64,000 nucleotides of DNA from Deinococcus sp. KNUC1210 (GTDB lineage: Bacteria > Deinococcota > Deinococci > Deinococcales > Deinococcaceae), in contig NZ_CP092192.1 of assembly GCF_022344005.1 (NCBI RefSeq), positions 204,140-268,139 of the forward strand, given 5' to 3'. The notes under the pieces were generated by a model that was given only the letters and a program-made list of their open reading frames with translations, searched no databases and had not been told where the DNA came from. The position numbers and the translations under genes are program-made. Below, piece after piece: positions 54,470 to 63,859 of this stretch (the first letter of the stretch is position 1; every line of letters begins with the position of its first letter).

Positions 54470-55021
54470 CTAGCTGTTCTGAGCAGGATCAGAAGGGGGG
54501 ATCAACGTTCTGACCAGGCCGCTGTCTTCTTCGACGGTTAAAACTTCGTAGTTCAGATCGACCGCGATTTCCCGCTTCTCGTTCACGATCTGCTTGCCGA
54601 TCTCCACGACCTCCGAGAGGTAAGGCCGCTTCTGGATGTCGAGCCGCTCGTTGTACAGCAGCAGTTCGAACGTTTCGCCCGGCTTCAGGTCGTGATCCCC
54701 GATGCGGACGGCAGCCTCACCCTCCTGAAGCGTAATGACCAGCACCTCGCTGCGAAGCTCGGCGGTATGAGTTTCGGTGCGCGTGCGAACCTCGCGCCGG
54801 AAGGTCAGATGCTGCTGAACGAAACGGTCGATGTCGATCTGTGCCCGCTCCTCGCGCAGTTCCAGGCGGGCCAGCGGAACCGGCGTGCCGGGCGCAGTCA
54901 TTTCCTGGGCAGCAAGGGCGGTGCGGTCGAGGTCTGTGGGGATCACCGCTGAATCTGGCTGGAGAGCATCTGTCAGGAGGGGATCGGGCTGGATCGGGTC
55001 AGAAGATGGGGGTTCGCTCAT
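54470..55021 (-). CDS. DUF2382 (YsnF/AvaK-type) protein
   Basis: A 183-residue protein with a disordered Pro/Asp-rich N-terminal third and one DUF2382 domain (about 55-165). Typical text: LARLELREERAQIDIDRF, REVRTRTETHTAELRSEVLV and LYNERLDIQKRPYLSEVVEI. DUF2382 proteins are stress-linked and often occur next to PRC-barrel proteins; their function is unknown. The neighbour at 55146 in the same direction carries the PRC-barrel version, and the two may be co-expressed. The 220 bp downstream (54250-54469) show nothing I can name. Confidence 0.82.
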   Translation of the reverse strand: MSEPPSSDPIQPDPLLTDALQPDSAVIPTDLDRTALAAQEMTAPGTPVPLARLELREERAQIDIDRFVQQHLTFRREVRTRTETHTAELRSEVLVITLQEGEAAVRIGDHDLKPGETFELLLYNERLDIQKRPYLSEVVEIGKQIVNEKREIAVDLNYEVLTVEEDSGLVRTLIPPSDPAQNS

Positions 55022-55145
55022 GGCAGTCCTTGAAAGAAGAGCACCGGCACACCTGCTTTATCAGACGGGCAACCGATGAAAAAGAGGGCAGACTTGCCGC
55101 CCTCCTTGGAGTGGTTCCGTGAACGGGCCAGAGCCCGCACGTCCA

Positions 55146-56055
55146 TCAGATGTTGTCGGTATCCCTCAGGACGCGGGCAGTGCCGTTGTCGTCGGTCATA
55201 TCGGTCGTGTCGGTCCTGGTGGTCGTGGTCGTGGTGGTTCCGTCACCGGTCACCTGCACCGCGCCCGTCTTGGTCACGTCCAGCACTTCCTTGCCCACGG
55301 TGTCGCTGAAGGTCTGCTGCTGCGTCTCGGTGCGCTTGCCGATTTCGACTTCCTCGGTCACGTAGGCCTGCTTGCTCACGTTCGCACGCTCGGCTTCCAG
55401 ATCGACCCGGATGGTCTGCGACCCTTCGCCCAGCACCACTGCACCGTCAACCGGACGACCATCGGTCACGGGAGTGCGGTGAATGACCACTTCTTCATGC
55501 GACAGATCGACGTTGACGTTCTCGGTGTGAGTCTCGACCTTCTTGCCGACCTGCACGCTGCCCGCGACGTAGCGGTCTTTGTTGACCAGCAGGCGCTCTT
55601 CCAGAAGTTGCAGCTTGGTGGGGGCCGAAAACAGCGACTCGTCTTTGTAGAGATCGGTGCTAGTCGCCGTCTCCGTCGTGGGCGCCACGTAATCGGTGCC
55701 GCGCAGGGTCTTCACGTCCGCGACCTGAGCGTCGTAGCCGTAGTCCTGACCATAGACATACTCGTTCATACCCTTGACCTGATCTTTGGTCAGGCTGTCG
55801 AAGTACACGCCGTCATCCTCGATGCGGGCCATGCCCACCGGAATCACGACTTCCTTGCTGGTAAACCAGTTGCCCACCTCGACCACGAAGTAACGGATGT
55901 TCCCGCCTTCCTCGGTCAGCGCCTCGCGCACCGTGCCGACGTGTTCGCCATTCGAGGCATAGGCGCGCTTTCCGATAAAGTCGTAGTGGTCGTTGCCACC
56001 CAGGTCGTAGTTCGCGGTCGCGGATCAGGTCAGAAACGGGAATCAAAGTCGCCAT
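55146..56055 (-). pseudogene. PRC-barrel plus DUF2382 stress protein, one frame break
   Basis: From ATG 56055 (AAGGAG at good spacing) the frame reads [15 protein letters not shown] and is then lost. The next frame continues [20 protein letters not shown], the PRC-barrel start, into [20 protein letters not shown] and ends with two DUF2382 blocks ([40 protein letters not shown]). One extra base lies between about 56010 and 56034. The corrected protein has 302 residues. The frame piece 55146-55931 alone lacks the N-terminal strand. The C-terminus is Thr-rich ([12 protein letters not shown]), a low-complexity tail. Confidence 0.8.
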
Positions 56056-56370
56056 GATAAGTTCTCCTTAGATAGTGAGGTGGACACGTCTACTGTCCTG
56101 ACCCCACTTTCGTAGAAGTTCCCCCGGATAGTTCATGACTCCGCTCAATGGTAACTAAAGGTGCAGAGCTATAAAGCCTGTATCAAGGCCGATAAAGACG
56201 ATAGAACCGCACACCACGCTGATTTACGGTTGGTGCCGTCTTTCAGTTCGGGAAGGGTGAGAAGAGAAAAGGCCGATGGAAAGGAGAGTTTCCACCGAAC
56301 CTTCATGCAAACGGGCGCTGCATTTAAATGTGGGAGCGCAGAGCGACAATGTCGCCTGATCGAATTGGCT
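56056..56370. other. Intergenic region, no gene seen
   Basis: This 315-bp stretch between the PRC/DUF2382 gene start and the NarK-type gene end has no credible frame, no clear hairpin and no terminator. It presumably contains the promoter of the PRC/DUF2382 gene on the minus strand, but I could not identify convincing hexamers. Confidence 0.4.
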
Positions 56371-57648
56371 TCAGTCGGTTCCAAGCGGCAACGAGGCGCT
56401 TCCAGACTGGCGCGTTCCGTTCTGCCGCTCGGACGTGCGAAGACGCAGCATGCTGGGCAGGAACACAGCCAGGCTGACGACCGTGAAAGGCAATAACACC
56501 AGCGGCGCAGCCTGCACGAAGCCGAAGTGAGTCTTGACGAAGCTGAACATCAGGGGGAGGAAGAACCCGCCCAGGCCGCCCAGCAGCCCGACCAGACCGC
56601 CCACCACGCCCATTTCTGCCGGGAAGTGGTTGCTGACCAGCTTATAGGTGCTGGCCTTGCCGATGCCCATGCCCACGCCGAGCAGCAGCGTCAGGGCCAG
56701 GAAAGGTGTCAGGGCGTAGCTGGCACTCAGGCTGAGCGGCACGAGCGCCAGCAGCATCAGCGCGAAGGCGGCGACAGTGGTGCCGCGTGCTCCGAAGCGG
56801 TCGGACAGATAGCCTCCGAGCGGACGCAGCAGGCTGGCGGGAAAGATGAACAGCGCGGTCAACAGGCCTGCTTTGGGCAGCGTCACGGCGTAATGATCGA
56901 CATAGTATTTGGGCAGATACAGGCTGAGCGCCACATACGCCCCGAAAAAGACGACGTAGTACAGCCCGAACCGCCACACCTGGGCCACCCGCAGCGGCGC
57001 GAGCCACTGAGCGACGGTGCGCGGCGCACGCACCCTGTCTGGATCGGCGGGGGTAGAGAGCTGAACGAACACGGCCGTTACGAGGAGCAGGCCCGCGAAC
57101 AGCAGCGGCACGGTACGCCAGCCGCCCGGAATGAGCGCTCCGGCAGCGCCAGCAGGCACGGCAGCGATCAGCAGCGGGGCGAGCAGCTTGGTGATGCTGG
57201 CCCCCGCATTGCCCGCCCCGAAGGTGCCCAGCGCCAGCCCACGGGTTTCGGGGCCGACCCACTGAGCGATCCAGGCGCTACCCACCGCGAAGCTCACGCC
57301 AGCCAGTCCCACCAGCGGAGCCAGCCACAGCAGCGCGGGATAGCCGGGCGCGTAGGCGACAGCCAGCGATGCCAGCGCCGTCAGAACCGTCAGGAGGATG
57401 AAGGGGCGTTTGCCGCCGAATCGGTCAGCCAGGATGCCGCCGGGCAGCCGCAGCAGCGAACCGGTCAGCACTGGCAGCGCCGTCAGCAGCGTGAACTGGG
57501 CATCGGTCAGGTGAAACTGCTTCCTCATCGGCAGTCCGATGATGGCGAACATCACCCACACGGCGAACATCATGGTGAACCCCACGGTGGAGGCAGTGAC
57601 GACGCGGGCAGCGGCGCGGGCGGGCACAGACGGAGCAGGTACGGTCAT
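56371..57648 (-). CDS. Nitrate/nitrite transporter, NarK/NasA MFS family
   Basis: A 425-residue 12-helix transporter. The nitrate-porter text includes TASTVGFTMMFAVWVMFAII, RLPGGILADRFGGKRPFILL and GTFGAGNAGASITKLLAPLL, matching the GNxG nitrate signature (FGAGNAGAS), and a second GxGxGN-like stretch MGVVGGLVGLLGGLGGFFLP. Arg residues in helices 2 and 8 that hold nitrate are plausible at RLPGG and RPLGG. Start ATG 57648 follows AAGGAG; the open frame upstream is an antisense shadow of the reductase gene. It lies 59 bp downstream of the nitrate reductase gene and shares its promoter. Confidence 0.88.
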   Translation of the reverse strand: MTVPAPSVPARAAARVVTASTVGFTMMFAVWVMFAIIGLPMRKQFHLTDAQFTLLTALPVLTGSLLRLPGGILADRFGGKRPFILLTVLTALASLAVAYAPGYPALLWLAPLVGLAGVSFAVGSAWIAQWVGPETRGLALGTFGAGNAGASITKLLAPLLIAAVPAGAAGALIPGGWRTVPLLFAGLLLVTAVFVQLSTPADPDRVRAPRTVAQWLAPLRVAQVWRFGLYYVVFFGAYVALSLYLPKYYVDHYAVTLPKAGLLTALFIFPASLLRPLGGYLSDRFGARGTTVAAFALMLLALVPLSLSASYALTPFLALTLLLGVGMGIGKASTYKLVSNHFPAEMGVVGGLVGLLGGLGGFFLPLMFSFVKTHFGFVQAAPLVLLPFTVVSLAVFLPSMLRLRTSERQNGTRQSGSASLPLGTD

Positions 57649-57707
57649 GGCATCTCCTTGAGAGGGCGAGTGGACTTTACAGCGGGTGAGCTCGACGGAA
57701 TTTCGAC

Positions 57708-59806
57708 CTATCTGCCGTCTCCGGGTACGGGGAGGGGCGTCAGGGCTGACAGCAGGCGCAGGGGAGGTGAGTGGCCGGGCAGAACCGGTTGCTGAACGCT
57801 GGCACCCACGGCCCCCGATTTGAAGGCGGGCATGCGGCTGTAGGGGTCGAGGGCGTGGGCACTCGTCAGTTCGTTGGCGCTGCCGGGCCAGTGAAAGGCG
57901 ACGAAGGCGACACCGGGGCGCACCTTGGGGGTGAGCTGGGCAGGCAAGACCGTCTCGCCGTGCGGCCCGCTGAGGTGAACGCTCTGCCCGTGCGAAATCC
58001 CGTGCTGCCGCGCCGTTTCGGGGTGCATCTGCACTTCCGGCGTTCCCCTGAGCGCGGGATTTCGGCGGCTCTGAGTGCCGCTCTGGTACTGGTTGCCGAT
58101 CCGCCCGGTGGTCAGCGTCAGAGGAGCGCGTTCGGGCACGCTCATCTGGACAGCGTGCAGCTGCGCCCGTCCGCTGGCAGTGGCATAGGGTGCGAAATAC
58201 GGGTGCGGCGTTCCCGAATGCTGCGCGTGGGGAACAGGCCACTGAAACGTGCCGGTATCGAGCCGCTCGGCACTCAGACCGCTGTAATCGGCCTTTCCGC
58301 CAGCGGTGGCAGCGAAGAATTCCTGCTGAAGCGCCGCGAAATCGGAATACTGGAACTTCTCGCCGCGCCCCACTGCCCTTGCCAGATCGCACAGGATGCG
58401 CCAGTCCTCGCGGGCCAGACCCGGCACCGTCATGGCGCGGCGTCGGCGCTGCACGCGGCCTTCGAGGTTGGTGGTGGTGCCTTCTTCCTCGGCCCACATG
58501 CTGCCGGGCAGCACCAGATCGGCCATCAGCGCCGTCTCGGACGGCAGCACGTCGATTACCACCAGGAAATCGAGCGCCGCCAGCTTTTCGCGGACCAGTG
58601 CCGCGCCGGGTGCACTCACCGCCGGATTGCTGCCGATGACTACCAACGCCTCGATCTCGTCGCCGCACGACAGCAGCAGTTCCTGAGCGCTCTTGCCCAC
58701 ACCCGGCAGAGCGCTTTCCGGCACGCCCCAGAAGGCCGCCATATGGGCGCGGTCTGCTGGACTGTTCAGGTGGCGGTAGCCGGGCAACTGATCGTTTTTC
58801 TGCCCGTGTTCACGCCCGCCCTGGCCATTGCCCTGGCCGGTCAGGGTGCCGTAGCCACCGCCGGGCTTGCCGAAATGCCCGCTCAGAAACGCCAGATTGA
58901 TCAGAGCCGAAACCGTGTCGGTGCCGTTCGTCTGCTGCTCGGGGCCGCGCCCGCTCAGGATCAGTGGGTGCTGGGCCTGGGCGTACAGCCGCGCCACCTT
59001 CAGCACGTCGTCGAGGTCGAGGCCACAGGCGGCGGCCACCTGTTCGGGTGTCAGGTGCGCCACGCTGTCCAGCACCTCGCTCTGCCCGTCGGCAGGAGCG
59101 CTGGGCCGCAGTCGTCCCCACTCGCCCATCAGCTTCAGCAGCAGGCCCGCCAGCAGATGATCGGTGCCCGGATACAGATTCAGGTGCAGCTGAGACAGGC
59201 CCGGTGTGCTGCGCGGATCGATGTTCACGATGGTCGCGCCCCGGTCTTTGGCCGCCTTCAGAAACTGCATCAGGGGCGGCAGCGTTTCGGCGATGTTGGC
59301 TCCGAACAGCAGAATCAGGTCGGCCTTCGCCACGTCGGCCAGCGGAAACCCCAGGCCCCGGTCGAGCCCGAAACTGCGGTTCATGGCGGTGGCGGCGCTG
59401 CTCATACAGAATCTGCCGTTGTAATCGATGTTGGGCGTGCCGAACCCCACCCGCGCCAGTTTGCCCAGCAGATAGCTCTTTTCGTTGGTCAGTGCGCCGC
59501 TCCCGAAGACCCCGAGCCGAGCGGGACTGGTATCCAGCAGCGGACCGACCCGCGCCGCGAAAGCTGCCAGCGCCGTTTCCCAGCTCACCTCGCGCAGTTC
59601 GCCGTCTATCCGCAGCAGGGGCGTGGTCAGCCGGTCGGGGTGGCGCAGGTCGGACAGTGCCGACAGCCCTTTTTGCAGACAGTGCCGCCCGCCACCGGAC
59701 ACTCTCTGGTCGGCGTGATCCTGACCGCCAGACCTGCTTCCAGATGCAGATCGAAGTTGCACTGAACGGCGCAGTAAGGACAGGTGGTACGGACGGTGCG
59801 GCTCAT
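57708..59806 (-). pseudogene. Assimilatory-type molybdopterin nitrate reductase, one frame break
   Basis: A bis-MGD oxidoreductase of about 699 residues (NasA/NarB type) that reduces nitrate to nitrite. The N-terminal 4Fe-4S motif is TCPYCAVQCNF and GTVCKKG. The frame then breaks at a T5 run (59670-59674; A5 on the coding strand); one more A gives CKKGLSALSDLRHPDRL and an open frame to 57708. Further marks are SYLLGKLARVGFGTPNIDYN, LILSGRGPEQQTNGTDTVSA, PGGGYGTLTGQGNGQGGREH and the C-terminal LTTGRIGNQYQSGTQSRR. The true start is ATG 59806 with GGAG before it. As written the enzyme would lack its Fe-S N-terminus. Confidence 0.87.
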
Positions 59807-59836
59807 GCGCTCCACCCTGAGCGCTGCATCAGGCGT

Positions 59837-59950
59837 TGTCAAGGCCAAATCGCATTTCGTTAGGATTTTTTTGAACAAATTGCATAAATTTTCGAAAATT
59901 GCCTAGACTTCCATCCATTAAGGCCCAGAAATATCGATTTGGCCTTGACA
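59837..59950. promoter_or_regulatory. Symmetric divergent control region of nitrate and nitrite reductase genes
   Basis: Perfect 16-bp inverted arms TGTCAAGGCCAAATCG (59837-59852) and CGATTTGGCCTTGACA (59935-59950) flank the palindrome AATTTTCGAAAATT (59887-59900). The midpoint of the arms and of the palindrome are the same (59893.5). Each arm ends in an outward-facing TTGACA. On the right it fits a -35 box with CATGAT 16 nt on (59967-59972) for nirB. Confidence 0.65.
59858..59884. promoter_or_regulatory. Nitrogen-type motif CGTTA-N7-TTTGAACAAATTGCA
   Basis: CGTTA (59858-59862), seven bases, TTTGAACAAATTGCA (59870-59884). It matches the urtA upstream motif (28125-28151) in all but one base of the conserved parts and in spacing. 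It lies 16 nt upstream of the TTGACA that faces the nitrate reductase gene, a position usual for an activator. Confidence 0.6.
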
Positions 59951-60043
59951 TTCTGCATGTCATGGTCATGATGGAGCCAGCAGGGACGATGTGACGCCTG
60001 CTCTGTCCGGCCAGCCTGTGTCCCCACGTTTCAAGGAGCCCTC

Positions 60044-62557
60044 ATGCAACGCATCGTTATTGTCGGAAACGGCATGGTCGGCCACCGCCTGACCGAAGAG
60101 CTGCACCATCTGGACGCATCGCTGTCACTCACTGTGCTGAGTGAGGAAGCACAGGTCGCCTATGACCGTGTTCAGCTCAGCCATTATTTCGACGAGCCGC
60201 GCCCCGACCTGAGCCTGACCAGCCACGGCGAGTACAGCGGACGCGGAGTGAACTGGATCGGGGAACGGGCGCTGAGTCTCGACCCCGCCGCCAGAACCGT
60301 GACCACTGCCAGCCGCACGCTGCCCTACGACACGCTGATTCTGGCGACCGGCAGCCGTCCATTCGTGCCGCCGCTGCCCAATCTCGAACAGGCTGGCAGC
60401 CGCACCCCCGGCTGTTTCGTGTACCGCACGCTTGCCGATCTGGACGCTATCCGGGCGTATGCGGCAGGCGTCGGCAGCGGCACCGTCATCGGCGGGGGTC
60501 TGCTGGGACTGGAAGCGGCGGCAGCGCTGCAAAAACTGGGCCTGAAGGTGACTGTGGTCGAATTTGCTCCGCGCCTGATGCCCGCCCAGCTCGACGACAC
60601 GGGCGGAGCGCTGCTGCGCGGCGTTATCGAGGAAATGGGCATCGGTGTCCTGACCGGGGCTGCCACCCAGGAACTGCTGCTGGACGATGCAGGCAGGCTG
60701 CGCGGCCTGCGCTTTGCCGACGGCAGCGAGCTGGAAACCGGACTGCTGGTGTTCTCGGCGGGCATCCGGCCCCGCGACGACCTCGCACGGGCCGCCGGGC
60801 TGGCAGTGGGGGAGCGCGGCGGGATCGTGATCGATGACCGGTGCCGCACCTCTGATCCGCACATCTACGCGGTGGGTGAATGCGCCCTGCACGCCGGGCG
60901 GATCTACGGACTGGTAGCGCCCGGCTACCAGATGGCGCGGGCAGCGGCAGCCAGCATCGCGGGAGCGGGCGAGACGCTGTTCACCGGAGCCGACCTGTCG
61001 ACCAAACTCAAGCTGCTGGGCGTGGAGGTGGGCAGTTTTGGAGACGCCTTCGCCCGCACGCCGGGCGCACGCGAACTGTCGATTCAGGACAACGTTGCCG
61101 GAACCTACAGCAAACTGGTCCTGAGCGCCGACGGAACAACGGTGCTGGGCGGCGTGCTGGTGGGCGATACCTCGCAGTTTGGCGAGCTGAGCACCCTGGC
61201 GAGTCGGGGAGAACGGCTGAGCGTGCCCGCTGCCAGCCTGCTGCTGCCCCAGGCCGCCCGGACGGGCAGTGTGCCGGACGCGGCGGTATGCAGCTGCGAG
61301 GGAGTCCGGCGCAGCACACTGCTGGAGGCGGTGGCAGGAGGCGCTCACGATCTGGCGGCCCTGAAGGCCTGTACCCGCGCCGGAACGGGCTGCGGAGGCT
61401 GTCTGCCGCTGGTCAGAGACGCACTGAACGAGGGGCTGAGCCTGCTCGGGCAGGCCGTCGATCACAGCCTGTGCGAGCATTTCCGATTCACGCGCCAGGA
61501 ACTGTTCGATCTGATCCGGGTCAGGGGCCACCGCAGCTGGGAAACGGTGCTGGAAGCGCACGGCAGCGGGCACGGCTGCGAGGTCTGCAAACCCGTGGTG
61601 GCCTCGATTCTGGCGACCCAGCACAACGAATACATTCTGAAAGACGGGCTGGCCCCGCTTCAGGACACCAACGACGCCTATCTCGCCAACATCCAGAAGA
61701 ACGGCAGCTACAGCGTCATGCCGCGTGTGCCGGGCGGCGAGATCACGCCTGAAAAGCTGATGGTGCTGGGCCGGGTGGCACAGACATTCGGGCTGTACTG
61801 CAAGATCACCGGGGGGCAGCGAATTGACCTGCTGGGGGCACGGCTCGACCAGTTGCCCGCCATCTGGCACGAACTGGTCGCAGCGGGCTTCGAAAGCGGG
61901 CATGCCTACGGCAAATCGCTGCGAACCGTCAAAAGCTGCGTGGGAAGCACGTGGTGCCGCTACGGCGTGCAGGACAGCACCACGCTGGCGATCGATCTGG
62001 AGCTGCGCTACCGGGGGCTTCGCAGCCCGCACAAGCTCAAGGCGGGCGTGTCGGGCTGCACCCGCGAGTGCGCCGAGGCGCAGAGCAAGGATTTTGGACT
62101 GATCGCCACCGAACGCGGCTGGAACCTGTACGTGGGCGGCAACGGCGGCGTTACCCCGCGCCACGCGCAGCTGCTGGCGCAGGATCTGGACGCCGAAACG
62201 GTCACGCGCTACCTGGACCGCTTCCTGATGTACTACGTGCGGACAGCCGACCGCCTCCAGCGCACCAGCACCTGGCTGGAAAAGATGGACGGCGGCATTG
62301 AGCACCTGAGGGCCGTGATTATCGAGGATTCGCTGGGCCTGGCAGACGAGCTGGAGGCCGCCATGCGCTCTCACATCGCCACGTATGCCTGTGAGTGGCA
62401 GGAAACGCTGGCCGATCAGAGCAGGCTGGGCCGCTTCCGGCATTTCGTGAACAGCGACGCCACCGATGAAGCCATCGTCTGGGACACCGAGCGTGGGCAA
62501 CCCCGCCCCGCCGAGTTCCACGACCTGACGCTGCTGCCGATGTTCGCCAACGACTGA
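60044..62557 (+). CDS. nirB: Nitrite reductase [NAD(P)H], large subunit NirB
   Basis: An 837-residue assimilatory nitrite reductase making ammonium in the cytoplasm. Modules in order: FAD/NADH domain (RIVIVGNGMVGHRLTEEL; ATGSRPFVPPLP; VIGGGLLGLEAAAALQKLGL), BFD-type 2Fe-2S domain (VCSCEGVRRSTL, ACTRAGTGCGGCLPLV) and the sulfite/nitrite reductase repeat with siroheme-4Fe-4S Cys in VKSCVGSTWCRYG and SGCTRECAEA. Length is normal. CAAGGAG precedes the ATG. It heads a nirB-nirD-uroporphyrinogen synthase operon and is divergent from the nitrate reductase gene. Confidence 0.95.
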   Translation: MQRIVIVGNGMVGHRLTEELHHLDASLSLTVLSEEAQVAYDRVQLSHYFDEPRPDLSLTSHGEYSGRGVNWIGERALSLDPAARTVTTASRTLPYDTLILATGSRPFVPPLPNLEQAGSRTPGCFVYRTLADLDAIRAYAAGVGSGTVIGGGLLGLEAAAALQKLGLKVTVVEFAPRLMPAQLDDTGGALLRGVIEEMGIGVLTGAATQELLLDDAGRLRGLRFADGSELETGLLVFSAGIRPRDDLARAAGLAVGERGGIVIDDRCRTSDPHIYAVGECALHAGRIYGLVAPGYQMARAAAASIAGAGETLFTGADLSTKLKLLGVEVGSFGDAFARTPGARELSIQDNVAGTYSKLVLSADGTTVLGGVLVGDTSQFGELSTLASRGERLSVPAASLLLPQAARTGSVPDAAVCSCEGVRRSTLLEAVAGGAHDLAALKACTRAGTGCGGCLPLVRDALNEGLSLLGQAVDHSLCEHFRFTRQELFDLIRVRGHRSWETVLEAHGSGHGCEVCKPVVASILATQHNEYILKDGLAPLQDTNDAYLANIQKNGSYSVMPRVPGGEITPEKLMVLGRVAQTFGLYCKITGGQRIDLLGARLDQLPAIWHELVAAGFESGHAYGKSLRTVKSCVGSTWCRYGVQDSTTLAIDLELRYRGLRSPHKLKAGVSGCTRECAEAQSKDFGLIATERGWNLYVGGNGGVTPRHAQLLAQDLDAETVTRYLDRFLMYYVRTADRLQRTSTWLEKMDGGIEHLRAVIIEDSLGLADELEAAMRSHIATYACEWQETLADQSRLGRFRHFVNSDATDEAIVWDTERGQPRPAEFHDLTLLPMFAND

Positions 62558-62618
62558 GACGTTCATGCCGAGGAACGGCTCAGAGCGCTTCCCCCTTCAT
62601 CCGAGAGGACGCCCCACC

Positions 62619-63014
62619 ATGACCCAACTCGCCCCATCCATTTCCGCTTCCCCGCACCCCGCGCTCACCTGGGTGCCCGTCTGCAAACTCTCCGATCTGC
62701 TGCCGGGCGGCGGCGTCTGTGCGCTGGTCGGCGGGCAGCAGATCGCGGTGTTCAGCGTGGCCGGGCGGCTGTTCGCGGTGTCCAATTTCGATCCGTTCAC
62801 GCGGGCCAATGTCCTTTCACGCGGCCTGACCGGAAGCTACACAGCTCAGGGCCAGGAGCGCTACAAGGTGGTTTCACCCCTGCTGAAGCATGCGTTCGAT
62901 CTGGAAACCGGGTGCTGCCTGAGTGACCCCGGCATCAGCATCGCCGTGTACGAGGTTCGCGCCGCAGACGGGCGCATTCTGATAGGAGACGCATGGACTG
63001 GTTCGGCGGACTGA
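62619..63014 (+). CDS. nirD: Nitrite reductase small subunit NirD
   Basis: A 131-residue Rieske-fold subunit without Rieske Cys/His ligands, as is usual for NirD. Typical text: VPVCKLSDLLPGGGVCALVG, RLFAVSNFDPFTRANVLSRG and KVVSPLLKHAFDLETGCCLS. Start ATG 62619 is chosen because GAGAGGAC lies before it; an earlier in-frame ATG (62565) would add only a Pro/Arg-rich tail overlapping the nirB intergenic space. It overlaps the next gene by 22 bp. Confidence 0.92.
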   Translation: MTQLAPSISASPHPALTWVPVCKLSDLLPGGGVCALVGGQQIAVFSVAGRLFAVSNFDPFTRANVLSRGLTGSYTAQGQERYKVVSPLLKHAFDLETGCCLSDPGISIAVYEVRAADGRILIGDAWTGSAD

Positions 63015-63841
63015 GCGTACTGGCGCTGGAAACCCGGCGCGGCGCAGAAATGAGCGTGCTGATCGAAAAGTATGGCGGCGCGGCGACGGTGGTGCCCAGC
63101 ATGCGAGAGGACAGGCAGGACATCTCCGAGCGGCTGCACGACTTCGTGGAGCGCGTGCGGCTCGCCCCGCAGCAGGAAGTGCTGGTCTGCATGACCGGCA
63201 TCGGCACGCGGCTGTTTCTGAAGGACCTTCAGAAGTACGCTCCCGACGTCTACGCGCTCCTCCGCGACGTGACGATCCTCTCACGCGGCACCAAGCCCAC
63301 CCAGGCGCTCAAATCGCTGGGCTTCTCGCCGCAGACCGCTGCCAAACCGCACACCTACCGTGAGGTGCAGGACTGGCTGCTCGACAGCACGCTGGCAGGC
63401 GATCTGAAGGGCCGACATGTCACCATTCTGGAATACGGCGAAGCGGTTCCGCTGCCCCTGACGGCAGCTCTGAAGACCGCTGGCGCGGGGGTGCATCCGG
63501 TTCCGGTCTATCGCTGCGCCTTTCCCGAAGACCCCGAACCGCTGCGAAGTGCGGTCCGCAGCACGGTGCAGGGTGCGTTTCAGGTGTTGCTGCTTTCGAG
63601 CGGCACCCAGGCGGTGCATTTTCTGGCCTGCGCCCGGGAACTGGGCCTGGAAGCGCCGCTCAGGGCCGCACTGAGGCGCATGGTGGTGGCGAGTATCGGC
63701 CCGGCCTGTTCAGAAGCGCTGGGCGAACTCAGGCTGCCGTTCGATATGGAGGCCAATCCGCACAAGATGGGCATTCTGGTCAGGGTCGCAGCGGAACACG
63801 CGCCAGGACGACTGAAACGCAAGCTGATGGCAGCGGTATAA
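62993..63841 (+). CDS. hemD: Uroporphyrinogen-III synthase
   Basis: A 282-residue HemD-like protein. The two-lobed pattern is visible: GLSVLALETRRGAEMSVLIE (lobe 1 start), CMTGIGTRLFLKDLQKY, then GRHVTILEYGEAVPLPLTAA and LLLSSGTQAVHFLACAREL with SIGPACSEALGELRLP. The enzyme closes the tetrapyrrole ring that leads to siroheme, the cofactor NirB needs, which explains its place in the nir operon. It starts within nirD (22-bp overlap), so it is translationally coupled. A stand-alone housekeeping copy may exist elsewhere. Confidence 0.87.
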   Translation: MDWFGGLSVLALETRRGAEMSVLIEKYGGAATVVPSMREDRQDISERLHDFVERVRLAPQQEVLVCMTGIGTRLFLKDLQKYAPDVYALLRDVTILSRGTKPTQALKSLGFSPQTAAKPHTYREVQDWLLDSTLAGDLKGRHVTILEYGEAVPLPLTAALKTAGAGVHPVPVYRCAFPEDPEPLRSAVRSTVQGAFQVLLLSSGTQAVHFLACARELGLEAPLRAALRRMVVASIGPACSEALGELRLPFDMEANPHKMGILVRVAAEHAPGRLKRKLMAAV

Positions 63842-63859
63842 CGACCCGCCGAAGCGCCG

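Noticed and set aside
54326..54538. Frame starting FNSQQQKAVVNAPIEK, like the start of a UvrD/PcrA helicase
   Set aside because: Only about 15 residues resemble the Q-motif and no Walker A follows; too short to support a helicase remnant.
56371..58668. 765-codon frame joining the NarK-type transporter to an Arg-rich N-terminal part
   Set aside because: The upstream half is a shadow of the nitrate reductase gene; the transporter starts at ATG 57648 with a good ribosome binding site.
60125..62566. 813-codon antisense frame opposite nirB
   Set aside because: It lacks any family motif, has His/Gln/Arg-rich shadow composition and lies fully opposite a certain gene.
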